Origin: JAMDEO01 sp963775295
GTDB lineage: Bacteria; Actinomycetota; Thermoleophilia; RBG-16-64-13
Length of the DNA: 64,000 bases
Assembly (NCBI GenBank): GCA_963775295.1
Contig: CAVZIK010000006.1
Location: forward strand, 620,001 to 684,000
Direction: 5' to 3'
The notes under the pieces are model-generated. The model did not search any database, was not told the origin of the DNA, and saw only the letters and a program-made list of their open reading frames with translations. The position numbers and the translations under genes were made by a program. This document shows, piece after piece, positions 7,805 through 16,081 of the stretch (the first letter of the stretch is position 1; the number at the start of each line of letters is the position of its first letter).

Positions 7805-8467
7805 ATGAAGACCGATGAATCCATCCAGGCATTTCTTGTCGTCGCACCGCCTGCGGCCGCACCCACCCATGTGTACTGGGCGGGCGAAAACTTGTACGTG
7901 AATCTTACGAGCCGTTGCTCCTCCGCGTGCGTCTTCTGCCTGAAGGAGTCCTCGTGGGAACTGTTCGGAGTCGATCTGTATCTGGACAGGGACGCCGAGC
8001 CTACGGCGGAAGAAGTCATCGAATGTATCCGCGCTCAGACGCGCGAACCGCAAGAGGTCGTCTTTACCGGTCTCGGGGAGCCGACGATCCGGTTGGACCA
8101 GTTGCTGGGGGCCATCGGCTGGGTTTCTCGCCAGGGAATCACTTCGCGTCTGGACACCAATGGACACGGGCAACTCCTCCATCCTGAACGGAATGTCGTG
8201 ACCGAGTTGGCGGCGGCCGGTCTCAACCGAGTGTCGGTGAGTCTCAATGCGGCCGATGCGGAGGCTTACGACAGGCTCTGCCGGCCGGAGCAACCCGCGG
8301 CCTTCACCGCGGTCACGGACTTCATTCGCGGGTCCGCCCGTGCGGGCCTCGATACCACGGCCACCATGGTCGGCGTTCCGGGGCTTCATGTCGACAGCGT
8401 GGCAGAGCTGGCTGTGGACCTCGGCGCCCGTTTTCGTGTCCGTCCCTATGTGCCACCGGAGGAATGA
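7805..8467 (+). CDS. Radical SAM protein, TatD-associated type
   Basis: 220 residues. The radical SAM cluster motif CxxxCxxC is present as C-SSA-C-VF-C near residues 38-45, preceded by 'YVNLTSRC'. A GLGEP motif near residue 92 and 'RLDTNGHGQLL' are typical SAM-binding strands. It resembles the small radical SAM proteins often linked to TatD nucleases, although no tatD gene is in the window. Its stop overlaps the start of the next gene, a second radical SAM enzyme. The reaction is unknown. Confidence 0.75.
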   Translation: MKTDESIQAFLVVAPPAAAPTHVYWAGENLYVNLTSRCSSACVFCLKESSWELFGVDLYLDRDAEPTAEEVIECIRAQTREPQEVVFTGLGEPTIRLDQLLGAIGWVSRQGITSRLDTNGHGQLLHPERNVVTELAAAGLNRVSVSLNAADAEAYDRLCRPEQPAAFTAVTDFIRGSARAGLDTTATMVGVPGLHVDSVAELAVDLGARFRVRPYVPPEE

Positions 8468-9492
8468 TGGACGCCACGCTCTTTTGGGAACCCGCCGGGT
8501 CAGGCGCGGCGCGGTGCACGCTCTGTCCTCATTTCTGCGTAATAAAGGAAGGCGCGGAGGGGCTCTGCAAGGCCCGAGGAGTCAGGGGTGGTCATCTGGT
8601 TGGTCTCACCTACGCTCGTCCCGCGACGATTATCAGCGATGAGATCGAGAAGAAACCCCTCTTTCACTTCCATCCAGGTACGCGCGCGCTTTCCTTGGGG
8701 AGCTACGGCTGTAACGTCCTCTGCAGCGGCTGCCAGAATTGGCAGATCTCGCACGCCAGCGCTCGCACGGAGACCGCCCGGCTCCCGGTTCTCTCGCCTG
8801 ACGAAGCCGTGGCAATGGCCCGCAAACACAAGCTCTCAGGCGTGGCCTTCACGTACAACGACCCGGTGGTTTGGATCGAATACGTGCACGATGTCTGCGT
8901 TGCCTTCAAGGCAGCGGGGCTGTACACGGCCTTCATCACAGCTGGTTACATGACGGAAGAGGCTTTGGACTACGTCGCTCCGGTAATCGATGCCTTCAAG
9001 TTCGACCTCAAGGCGCGGGCGTCCGAGGGCTGGGCTTGGCTGACAAAGGTTAAGGATCCGACCCCGGCCCTCGCCGCCGCTTCCCGAGCGAAGAATGTGC
9101 ATCGTCTTCACGTTGAGGTCGTCTCCAATATCGTACCCGGTCTCAACGACACCGATGAGGACTTTGCCGCGATGGCCGGCTGGATCAGGGACGAACTCGG
9201 ACCCGAGACTCCCTGGCATGTCACGCGGTTTCTTCCCGATTTCGAGCTTTCCTATCTCAGTCCCACCCCCATCAAGACGCTGGAAAAAGCGGCGTCGGCT
9301 GGCAAGGTCGCGGGCTTACGGTTCGTGTACGTGGGCAACGTGCAAGGCCACCCCGGGAGGCACACAGTGTGTCCCGCCTGTGGGCGCACAGTAATCCAGC
9401 GCAGCGACGCAAAGGTTGAGACCATGCGGGTAACCCGGGGACTCTGTAGCGCGTGCGGCGAAGATCTCGGCTTGATTCAGGCCCTCGACTGA
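8464..9492 (+). CDS. amrS: AmmeMemoRadiSam-system radical SAM enzyme (AmrS-like)
   Basis: 342 residues, overlapping the upstream gene by four bases, with GGAGG before the ATG. N-terminal cysteines 'CTLCPHFCVI' and 'GLCKARG' form an extra metal site. The SAM motif is C-NVL-C-SG-C with 'LSLGSYGCN' before it, and 'HFHPGTRALS' is highly characteristic of AmrS. The C-terminus has a second cysteine set (CPACG...CSACG), a zinc ribbon. In many archaea and bacteria AmrS occurs with Memo and AMMECR1 proteins; neither is adjacent here. The cellular reaction is not settled. Confidence 0.88.
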   Translation: MMDATLFWEPAGSGAARCTLCPHFCVIKEGAEGLCKARGVRGGHLVGLTYARPATIISDEIEKKPLFHFHPGTRALSLGSYGCNVLCSGCQNWQISHASARTETARLPVLSPDEAVAMARKHKLSGVAFTYNDPVVWIEYVHDVCVAFKAAGLYTAFITAGYMTEEALDYVAPVIDAFKFDLKARASEGWAWLTKVKDPTPALAAASRAKNVHRLHVEVVSNIVPGLNDTDEDFAAMAGWIRDELGPETPWHVTRFLPDFELSYLSPTPIKTLEKAASAGKVAGLRFVYVGNVQGHPGRHTVCPACGRTVIQRSDAKVETMRVTRGLCSACGEDLGLIQALD

Positions 9493-9594
9493 CAGAACGA
9501 ACGCGGTTTGGGGCTACCGGATAAAGGGGTAGCTTCAAGCCATGTTAATCTTGATGACCGTGGCACCAAACCTATGGCCTTGATGGGGGATTTG

Positions 9595-10065
9595 ATGGTG
9601 GAGACGAGCGCGGATACACAACCATCCGTCTCGCTGGCTGTACCTTGCCGTGCCCAGTACGTCGCCCTCTGCCGCTTGGTTGCCGGGGCGCTGGGTGCAC
9701 GGGAAGCGCTCGACGAAGAGACTATCGCCGACATCAAGGTCGTGGTGACCGAGGCATTCAATTGTTTTCTGGGCCCCGAGTGTGAAGTGTCGGGAACTTT
9801 CACGGAGGCAACCGATGTTGAGGCGCCGTCATTGCGCCTGGAATTTACTGTCGGCCCTGAGGAGTGGACGATCGTCATGTCCAACCCCGACCACAGGCGC
9901 CGGATACCCCGGGCGAGCGTGAGCGACCCCATGAGCGAGGGCGGGCTGGCCCTCACCATTATCGAGGCGCTCGTGGACTCTATGGAACGGACCGACAGCG
10001 ACGAGGACGGGAGTGTGTTTCGTCTCGTCAAGAAGGTTTCACCCCCGTCCCCCGAATCCGAATAG
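9595..10065 (+). CDS. RsbW-like serine kinase/anti-sigma ATPase
   Basis: 156 residues. I chose the ATG at 9595 because GGGGGA lies five bases before it; in-frame ATGs at 9574 and 9583 have no site. The fold is that of the HATPase_c_2 family: 'DIKVVVTEAFNCFLG' corresponds to the N-box (Glu and Asn kept) and 'SEGGLALTIIEALVD' to the G2 box. The G1 box, usually DxGxG, is not recognisable, so ATP binding may be altered. Such proteins bind sigma factors or phosphorylate anti-anti-sigma factors. No sigma factor or antagonist gene is adjacent. Confidence 0.65.
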   Translation: MVETSADTQPSVSLAVPCRAQYVALCRLVAGALGAREALDEETIADIKVVVTEAFNCFLGPECEVSGTFTEATDVEAPSLRLEFTVGPEEWTIVMSNPDHRRRIPRASVSDPMSEGGLALTIIEALVDSMERTDSDEDGSVFRLVKKVSPPSPESE

Positions 10066-10133
10066 ATCGGCCGATTCCTCTACCTCCGGCGGTTCGCTCC
10101 CCCTTCCTCACCGGCTTTGGCGGCCGACCTGCA

Positions 10134-10142
10134 TGCTAGACT
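10134..10142 (+). promoter_or_regulatory. Extended -10 promoter, leaderless gene at 10151
   Basis: TGC-TAGACT ends eight bases before the ATG, with no ribosome site in between. It is nearly identical in sequence and spacing to the element before the DedA gene at 4135-4143. Confidence 0.5.
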
Positions 10143-10150
10143 GAGGCACC

Positions 10151-12184
10151 ATGAGGCTTGCCGGTACCCCTCTTGCCCGTGCTCTTGCGGGGTTGTCGTT
10201 GACGATCCTCGCGACGGCCGTTTGCCTCTCCCTCTCCCAGCCCCCAGCTATCGCCGCTGAGATTCTCGCAGTGAGCGCCGAGAAGGGAATAAGCCGGACC
10301 AGCGATTTCGAGGTTCTGACGGTTCGGTGTCCTGTCGGGGCAGTTTCTGCCGGAGCGGAGGTCGTAATACATCTGAGCGGACCAGCGGATGTGGCCCAGG
10401 TAGGTGATTTGAACCCGATTCTCGAGAAGGCTGGCACCGTCACATACGATGTGAATCCGGCAACTGACTCCGCTACTGACGGATCCCTCCAAAGCACGAT
10501 CGTGATCCCATCCGAGACCCTGCAGGCAGAGGGGGCATATCGGGCCGATGTCGAACTCGTGGCGGGCGCGACGGTTCAAGCCACAGGCTCGGTCTGGCTG
10601 GGCAAGGTTGCAGCGGGCCAGGACAACGTCGATGTCGCCTTTATCTGGCCGCTGACTCTAGGAATTCATCGCAATGCGGACGGTATCTTCTTCGATCGCG
10701 TTCTGGAGGATGCGGTGGCGGGTGTCGAGTCCGGAATGGGAGATGTAGGTCGTCTCGCTGCTCTGGGTATGAAGTACCCCAACTGGAAGTTCACGCTTGC
10801 CCTCGAACCCGTCGTCCTTTCCCAACTGCGCGAAATGTCCGACGGCTATGTGCGACTCGATGACGCCGGGGCTCAGGAGCAGGTGGGAGCCGACGCCGAG
10901 CCGGCAAAGAACGCCTCCGCAGCGTTGGCCGCGCTCAAAGACTTGGTAGTGAACCAGGGGCGCGACGTTCTAGTGACCCCGTATGCTGGTCCTTCGATGG
11001 GGGCCCTCGCCAACAGCGGTTGGCGAGATGGACTCGAACAGGTGCAACTAGGCAAGCAGGTGACCCAGCAGATTCTGGGCCTCGGCGGCACTTTGACGGG
11101 CGCGTACGCCTCCGATCTCGACATCACCACCGACAGTCTGGCCTCATACGGCCAGGCATCCATCGACCATGTAGTCGTGAGTTCATCGGTAGCTGGTGAT
11201 CTGACTGAGACGCTGTCGACCGGCAGCGTTACGGCTCGCGTACGCGATGCGGACAACCAACGAGTCACCCTCGTGCTGGCGGACGAACAGATGCAGGAGG
11301 TGATAACGTCGCCGCCTTGGGACGTCGGCCGTTTCCTTGCCGGACTGGCGGCGGAATTGGCCTCGGGCTCGAGGCGCGCACTGGTGATCACCCCGGCTCC
11401 TGGTACGGTGGTTCCGCCTGCGGAGTATCTCCAGGCGATCGGTGAGGCCCTTCAGCGTTTCAGCTGGATCCACACGCTTACGGTGACGGATCTCGTTCGC
11501 GCTCATTCCCCCGGCTCGCGGCCGATCCTCCTGGACCGGGCCTCTGCGCCCTTAGCCGGGTACATAGCTCGGGGTATGCGATCTAGTATCGAGGTGGCGC
11601 ATCAGGCCGTGCAGGACATCGTCGATGCCGCCGGCAGCGGCCGGCAATCTGTCGAGAATGCGCAGGCGCTCCTGTTCACGGCTGAGAGCGCTTATTGGTC
11701 GTTGCCGGGCACCATTCCCAAGGCCGCGAGTGTGGGCCTTTTGTACGCGGAGCGCGCCAGGGCCCTGGCTGAGGCTGAGATGGCGAAGATCACTATCGCC
11801 GGCTTCGGCTCCACGAGTGTGACCGGGCAAGAGGGGACGCTGAGGTTGCTCATCGACAACGCCGCTACCTACCCCATGAAGGTGGAGATTCGGCTGAATC
11901 CCGAAGGCTTGATGCTGCCGGGCGGGAACAGTCTTCAGGTCGAAGTTCAGCCTGGGAGGACAGACATACCGATCACAGTGAGAAGAACCAAAGGAACGTC
12001 GCGCCTACAGGCTACAGTCGCTGCTGGGAAGCACCTGCTCGGCGATGAGACGCACTCGATCCGCTTTATCACCGTGCTTGTCTTCCTGCCTTGGGCGGCC
12101 GGGGCGCTGGTCCTCATCGTCGTGGCGGCGGTGGCGCTTGCGGTGCGGCATCGGCGAAAGCGGAAGAGACACGCCCGTCCGTAA
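10151..12184 (+). CDS. Large exported membrane-anchored protein, DUF6049-like
   Basis: 677 residues. A signal peptide (hydrophobic core near residues 10-30, cleavage probably after AIAA) is followed by an extracellular region. One C-terminal membrane helix (about 645-667) ends in a basic tail (RHRRKRKRH). Residues about 155-180 contain 'VAFIWPLTLGIHRNADGIF', and a middle domain has a 'LVITPAPGTVVPPAEYLQAI' segment. The overall plan matches the large exported DUF6049-type proteins of Actinobacteria, whose genes lie near the lipid II flippase MurJ and whose role is unknown; that assignment is tentative. A small membrane protein gene follows 30 bases downstream. Confidence 0.6.
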   Translation: MRLAGTPLARALAGLSLTILATAVCLSLSQPPAIAAEILAVSAEKGISRTSDFEVLTVRCPVGAVSAGAEVVIHLSGPADVAQVGDLNPILEKAGTVTYDVNPATDSATDGSLQSTIVIPSETLQAEGAYRADVELVAGATVQATGSVWLGKVAAGQDNVDVAFIWPLTLGIHRNADGIFFDRVLEDAVAGVESGMGDVGRLAALGMKYPNWKFTLALEPVVLSQLREMSDGYVRLDDAGAQEQVGADAEPAKNASAALAALKDLVVNQGRDVLVTPYAGPSMGALANSGWRDGLEQVQLGKQVTQQILGLGGTLTGAYASDLDITTDSLASYGQASIDHVVVSSSVAGDLTETLSTGSVTARVRDADNQRVTLVLADEQMQEVITSPPWDVGRFLAGLAAELASGSRRALVITPAPGTVVPPAEYLQAIGEALQRFSWIHTLTVTDLVRAHSPGSRPILLDRASAPLAGYIARGMRSSIEVAHQAVQDIVDAAGSGRQSVENAQALLFTAESAYWSLPGTIPKAASVGLLYAERARALAEAEMAKITIAGFGSTSVTGQEGTLRLLIDNAATYPMKVEIRLNPEGLMLPGGNSLQVEVQPGRTDIPITVRRTKGTSRLQATVAAGKHLLGDETHSIRFITVLVFLPWAAGALVLIVVAAVALAVRHRRKRKRHARP

Positions 12185-12214
12185 CCGTACCGCCGGGTCT
12201 TCGTTTGTATCCGT

Positions 12215-12568
12215 ATGAGGACGTTTCTTTTAGCATTAATATGCATCGCTGTCATCGTCATCCTGATCGTAGATGGCTTGAGCATGTACTCAGCTCATCG
12301 CATCGCAGTGGAAGTTGCTGAAGGGGCCGCTGAGCAGGCCGCCCAAGTCTATGTGGCCACCAACGGCAGCGAGAGGGCGGCCCAAACCGCTGCCCAAGGA
12401 CTCGCGAATGAGGCGGACGTGGAACTAGTTTCGGCGAGTTATCATTTCGCCACAACGAGGTGGTACCAGGTGACTGTGCGGGTGACGCCGGGCACGCACT
12501 TCTTGAGCCGTCTGCCGTATATTCGAAACCTGCTTCTGCAAGACTCCACGGCGGTCGTCCATTTTTGA
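12215..12568 (+). CDS. Small membrane-anchored protein (117 aa)
   Basis: One strongly hydrophobic N-terminal helix (residues 4-24) is followed by an Ala-rich amphipathic helix 'EVAEGAAEQAAQVYVATNG' and a short C-terminal domain. The plan is reminiscent of TadE/pseudopilin-like small anchored proteins, but there is no prepilin cleavage site and no Tad genes nearby. It lies 30 bases after the large exported protein and is probably expressed with it. Confidence 0.6.
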   Translation: MRTFLLALICIAVIVILIVDGLSMYSAHRIAVEVAEGAAEQAAQVYVATNGSERAAQTAAQGLANEADVELVSASYHFATTRWYQVTVRVTPGTHFLSRLPYIRNLLLQDSTAVVHF

Positions 12569-12644
12569 GCTGATGTCGCCGCGCGTTGCGGGTCCGCCGC
12601 GGTTCACAGCCGTCTCCTTTGATCCCCCAAGTTCCCCTGGGATG

Positions 12645-13982
12645 TCATTCGCAGGTGAGGACTCCGTCCACCATGCTGGGAGCGAGACAGGATAGTCCTT
12701 CTCTTCTCTCCATGGGAACATACTCCCGCTCAGCGGATCCCACGTACACCTGACGCGGTCTGTAGAGTGCGCTCTGGTTGTCGTTCACTTCCTTCCAGTT
12801 GGCGATCCACCCCGGCATCCGGCCCATGGCGAAGATAACTGTGAACATGTTTACCGGTATGCCCATGGCCCTCAAAATGACACCGGAATAGAAGTCCACG
12901 TTGGGATAGAGGCGCCGTTCGATGAAATAGGGGTCGTTGAGAGCAGCGTCTTCCAGCCGCTTCGCGATCTCGAGAAGGGGGTCGGCACCCTTGAGTCTTC
13001 CCAGCAGTCTGTCGGCGGTCTCTTTCATGATCGCGGCCCGCGGGTCGTAATTCTTGTACACGCGGTGCCCGAAACCCATGAGACGAAGGTTGTTCTTCTT
13101 GTCTTTCACCCGGGAGATGTATCTCTCGATATCGCATTTGTTGTCATGGAGGGACTGAAGCATCGCCACGACCGCCGCGTTGGCTCCGCCATGCAGCGGG
13201 CCCCACAACGCGCACACTCCCGCGGCGCAGCTCGCGAACATGTTCGCGCCCGACGATGCGACCATACGCACCGTGCTGGCCGAGCAGTTCTGCTCGTGAT
13301 CTGCGTGGAGGATCAGAATGAGCTGGAGTGCGCTGACCGTCTCCGCGTCGGGCTCGTAGTCTCCGAATGGGATTGAAAACATCATATGCAGGAAGTTCGA
13401 GCAATAGTCAAGATGCGGCTTGGGATAGACGATGGGCTGCCCAATGGAGGTTTTGTAACTGGCCCCCGCAATCGTTCTCAGTTTGCTGATGAGGCGTGCG
13501 GCGGCAACCTGAAATGTCTCCGGACCCTCCATCTCCATCAAGTCGGGTTCGTAGCAACTTGCGGCATTTATCATCGCCGACAGTATCGCCATGGGGTGAC
13601 CGGTAGCCGGGAAGCCGTCAAAGTGGTGATAGAGGCCTTCGTGGATCATCTCGTATCGCGTGAACAGCTGGCTCCAGTTGGCCAACTGGTCGGCAGTGGG
13701 TAGCTCCCCATAGATGAGAAGCCAGGCCGTCTCCAGAAAGGTGCTCTGCCGAGCCAGTTGCTCGATGGGGATTCCTCGATAACGCAGGATGCCTCGCTCA
13801 CCATCCACGAACGTGATGGCCGATTTGCACGACCCGGTGTTCATGTAGCCTTCATCCAGGGTCACGAAGCCCGACATGTCCCTGAGATGCGTGATGTCGA
13901 CGGCGCGTTCGCCCTCCGTCCCGATCATGACGGGGAGGTCGTAGGTGCTCGTGTCAATAACGAGCCGTGCACTTTCGGACAT
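12645..13982 (-). CDS. gltA: Citrate synthase
   Basis: 445 residues. It condenses acetyl-CoA with oxaloacetate as the entry step of the TCA cycle. Active-site elements are all present: His in GPLHGGAN, His in 'GFGHRVYKNYDPRA', and Asp in 'PNVDFYSGVILRAMGI'. The length and the N-terminal beta region (ITFVDGERGILRYRGIPIEQ) match the type II, GltA-like hexameric enzymes. The ATG at 13982 has AAAGGTGA five bases upstream; a GTG at 13991 is possible. It follows the TPP enzyme gene by 40 bases on the same strand and probably shares its message. It may supply the oxidative branch to 2-oxoglutarate, the likely substrate of the divergent KorABC. Confidence 0.95.
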   Translation of the reverse strand: MSESARLVIDTSTYDLPVMIGTEGERAVDITHLRDMSGFVTLDEGYMNTGSCKSAITFVDGERGILRYRGIPIEQLARQSTFLETAWLLIYGELPTADQLANWSQLFTRYEMIHEGLYHHFDGFPATGHPMAILSAMINAASCYEPDLMEMEGPETFQVAAARLISKLRTIAGASYKTSIGQPIVYPKPHLDYCSNFLHMMFSIPFGDYEPDAETVSALQLILILHADHEQNCSASTVRMVASSGANMFASCAAGVCALWGPLHGGANAAVVAMLQSLHDNKCDIERYISRVKDKKNNLRLMGFGHRVYKNYDPRAAIMKETADRLLGRLKGADPLLEIAKRLEDAALNDPYFIERRLYPNVDFYSGVILRAMGIPVNMFTVIFAMGRMPGWIANWKEVNDNQSALYRPRQVYVGSAEREYVPMERREGLSCLAPSMVDGVLTCE

Positions 13983-14022
13983 ATTCGTCACCTTTCCCTC
14001 CCGCGGGGGTGATGCTGCCTTG

Positions 14023-15654
14023 TCAATCGCTGCATACGAGCGCTCCCAGCCGCTCCGTTAGGAGCATGTTCTCTCTGTAGTCCACCGGGCAATCGATGAC
14101 ACTCACGCCCTTTGCGGCTACCGCCTGCCGAAGGATCGGTTCGAGTCCATCGGCGCTCTCCACCCGAAACGCGTTTGCACCGAAACTACGGGCATATTGT
14201 ACGAAATCCGGATTGCCGAAGCGCACGCAACTGGATCGACCTAGTTGGCACATCTGTTTCCATTCAATGAGCCCGTAAGAGGAGTCGTTCCAGATGAGGA
14301 CGACGAAATTCAGCCCCAGACGAACCGCCGTCTCGAGTTCCTGGGAATTTAGCAAGAAGCCGGCGTCGCCGGTGACCGCGACTATCGCTCTGTCGGGATA
14401 CACCAGACCGGCTGCGACCGCCCCGGGGACCGCGATGCCCATGGCGGCGAATCCATTCGAGATGATGCAGGTGTTGGGGCGTTCGGTCTGGTAGAGCCGA
14501 GCGAGCCACATCTTGTGCGCGCCCACGTCGCAGATGACGACGTCGTCGGGGGCCAAAACTCGACGCATGTCGCGGATGATCTTCTGTGGTCGAAGGGGGA
14601 AGGCGTGGTCCCCCGCCCGCTCCTCTATCTCGTTGAGCAGGTTTCGTCGCGGCGTCCCGGAGACCCGTTTTTTGTGTCGGCAGCAGAGTTCGCCCAGCGC
14701 AGTTAGAGACGCCCCGATATCTCCGATAATCCCGCCCGAGACGATGTAGTGTTCGTCGACTTCGGCCGGAGAGGAATGAATATGGAGGAGCTTGTGGGCA
14801 TCGCGTCGCCAAAGGTACGGGTGGTATTCCACCATGTCATAGCCCACACAGATGATGAGATCGGCCTGTTTGAACCCGCAGAAACTGTAGTCGTTGGATT
14901 GCAGACCGGTTGTACCGAGGAATAAGCGATGCGACGAGGGCATTACTCCCTTGGCCATAAAGGTCGTTACGACCGGGATATTCAGCTTTTCGGACAGTTC
15001 GACGAGCCGGTCGGACGCCCCGGCTCGAATGATGCCGTGACCCGCCATTATCAGGGGATATTGGGAGGCGTCGATGAGGCCGGCCGCGTTCGTGAGTTCG
15101 AGGGGGTTGGGATAGGAGGCCAGCGGAGCCTGTCTGTGCAGCGGTTCCGCGTCGAAGAGGTCCATCTCTGCGACGTTCTGGGGCAACTCGATGAAGCAGG
15201 CACCAGGGACCTCGGCTTCCGCTACTTTGAACGCCTTGCGCACGATCTCCGGGATGATTTCCGGGGTGCGCACCTGAGCGCTGTATTTCGTTATCGGATC
15301 GAAAAGGTTGACCAGGTCGATCACCTGGTGGCTGGTCTTGTGGAGCCGCGTGGTGGGAGCCTGCCCGGAAATGGCCACGAGGGGAGCCATGTCCAAGTTG
15401 GCGTCGGCCACTCCGGTAACCAGGTTGGTCGCGCCCGGACCCAGTGTAGAGAGGCAGACGCCCGCTCTGCCGGTCAGGCGGCCGTACACGTTCGCCATGA
15501 AGGCCGCCCCCTGCTCGTGCCGGACCGTGACGAACTCGATGTTGCTTGACCAAAGTGAATCGACGAGCTGGATGGTCTCTTCACCGGGAAGGCCGAAGAC
15601 GTACTTCACTCCTTCGTTCTCTAAACATCTGGCGAATAGGTCGGCTGCTTTCAA
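14023..15654 (-). CDS. Thiamine pyrophosphate enzyme, acetolactate synthase-like
   Basis: 543 residues from a TTG with AAGGAGTG upstream. The three-domain plan is complete. The N-terminal PYR domain has 'VFGLPGEETIQLVD' and the catalytic Glu in 'VRHEQGAAFMANVYGRLTG'. A central domain follows, then the C-terminal PP domain with the TPP/Mg motif GDAGFLLNSQELETA ending in a 'WNDSSYGLIE' strand. It most resembles acetolactate synthase large subunits of the stand-alone kind. No regulatory small subunit or ilvC gene is nearby, so a catabolic or unrelated 2-oxoacid reaction is possible. Citrate synthase follows in the same operon. The class is certain, the substrate is not. Confidence 0.85.
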   Translation of the reverse strand: MKAADLFARCLENEGVKYVFGLPGEETIQLVDSLWSSNIEFVTVRHEQGAAFMANVYGRLTGRAGVCLSTLGPGATNLVTGVADANLDMAPLVAISGQAPTTRLHKTSHQVIDLVNLFDPITKYSAQVRTPEIIPEIVRKAFKVAEAEVPGACFIELPQNVAEMDLFDAEPLHRQAPLASYPNPLELTNAAGLIDASQYPLIMAGHGIIRAGASDRLVELSEKLNIPVVTTFMAKGVMPSSHRLFLGTTGLQSNDYSFCGFKQADLIICVGYDMVEYHPYLWRRDAHKLLHIHSSPAEVDEHYIVSGGIIGDIGASLTALGELCCRHKKRVSGTPRRNLLNEIEERAGDHAFPLRPQKIIRDMRRVLAPDDVVICDVGAHKMWLARLYQTERPNTCIISNGFAAMGIAVPGAVAAGLVYPDRAIVAVTGDAGFLLNSQELETAVRLGLNFVVLIWNDSSYGLIEWKQMCQLGRSSCVRFGNPDFVQYARSFGANAFRVESADGLEPILRQAVAAKGVSVIDCPVDYRENMLLTERLGALVCSD

Positions 15655-15772
15655 TGCGTCACTCCTTCCGAGACCTTCCTCGAGATCGATATGCCCACCG
15701 GAGTGCGTATTTAACCGGTGACGCGGGGGTTCCGGTGCGCGATTGGGCTCCGCGCGGGAAATGGGGAGGTGA

Positions 15773-15898
15773 CTAAGACGTTCGCCGCGTAGTCATGGCC
15801 AAGTGGATGGCCGACAGACATCGGCCTAGGCGCGTGAGGGCGGTGAGGAAATGGAGGGAGACAAGGCAGGAACCAGACTGGCTCTGAGGTACCGACAT
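15773..15898 (-). CDS. Candidate 41-codon leader ORF
   Basis: In the roughly 350-base leader of the TPP enzyme gene, an ATG at 15898 preceded by AAGGGTG opens a 41-codon frame, MSVPQSQSGS... ending ...MTTRRTS. Seven of its codons are Leu. It ends 118 bases before the TTG of the enzyme gene. Leucine-rich leader peptides control acetolactate synthase operons elsewhere, but the Leu codons here are not clustered and no attenuator is obvious. It may be chance. Confidence 0.2.
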   Translation of the reverse strand: MSVPQSQSGSCLVSLHFLTALTRLGRCLSAIHLAMTTRRTS

Positions 15899-15950
15899 GG
15901 TCTTAGCACCCTTTCTCGGACCACTGCGCTCCACAAAGGGAGGTGTCATA

Positions 15951-15990
15951 GTCCGCCGAACGCCAGAGGGGGCTGGGGCGCTCGGCGGAC
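15951..15990 (-). promoter_or_regulatory. 14-bp hairpin in the intergenic leader
   Basis: GTCCGCCGAACGCC and GGCGCTCGGCGGAC form a 14-bp stem with a 12-base loop. The single mismatch on the plus strand becomes a G-U pair in minus-strand RNA. It therefore folds best in the leader of the TPP enzyme gene. It may be a regulatory structure; no known riboswitch was recognised. The rest of the 427-base intergenic region (15655-16081) holds the leader ORF, the palindrome and a promoter listed separately. Confidence 0.4.
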
Positions 15991-16008
15991 CAGCGACTTG
16001 GTTAGAAT

Positions 16009-16026
16009 ATAGAATCTAGATTCTAT
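16009..16026. promoter_or_regulatory. Perfect 18-bp palindrome, likely TetR operator
   Basis: ATAGAATCTAGATTCTAT is fully self-complementary and lies 55 bases before the TetR gene, between it and the divergent TPP enzyme operon. Its length and symmetry are typical of TetR-family operators. It stands out as AT-rich in a GC-rich context. Autoregulation, and control of both divergent operons, is inferred. Confidence 0.6.
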
Positions 16027-16066
16027 CGTCAAGGGCTCGCGCAAACTTTCTTCGAAGGTTGGCCGA

Positions 16067-16075
16067 TGATAAAAT
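16067..16075 (+). promoter_or_regulatory. Extended -10 promoter before tetR
   Basis: TGA-TAAAAT ends six bases before the GTG at 16082 and no ribosome site is present, so the transcript may be leaderless. Confidence 0.4.
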
Positions 16076-16081
16076 CCCTGC

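Noticed and set aside
15700..15960. Unassigned protein gene in the intergenic region
   Set aside because: Longer frames there are shadows of the TPP enzyme start region; only the 41-codon leader frame is listed, at low confidence.
15840..15990. Possible T-box or TPP riboswitch before the TPP enzyme gene
   Set aside because: Neither the T-box AGGGTGG-type antiterminator nor the TPP core motifs could be found; only a hairpin is supported.
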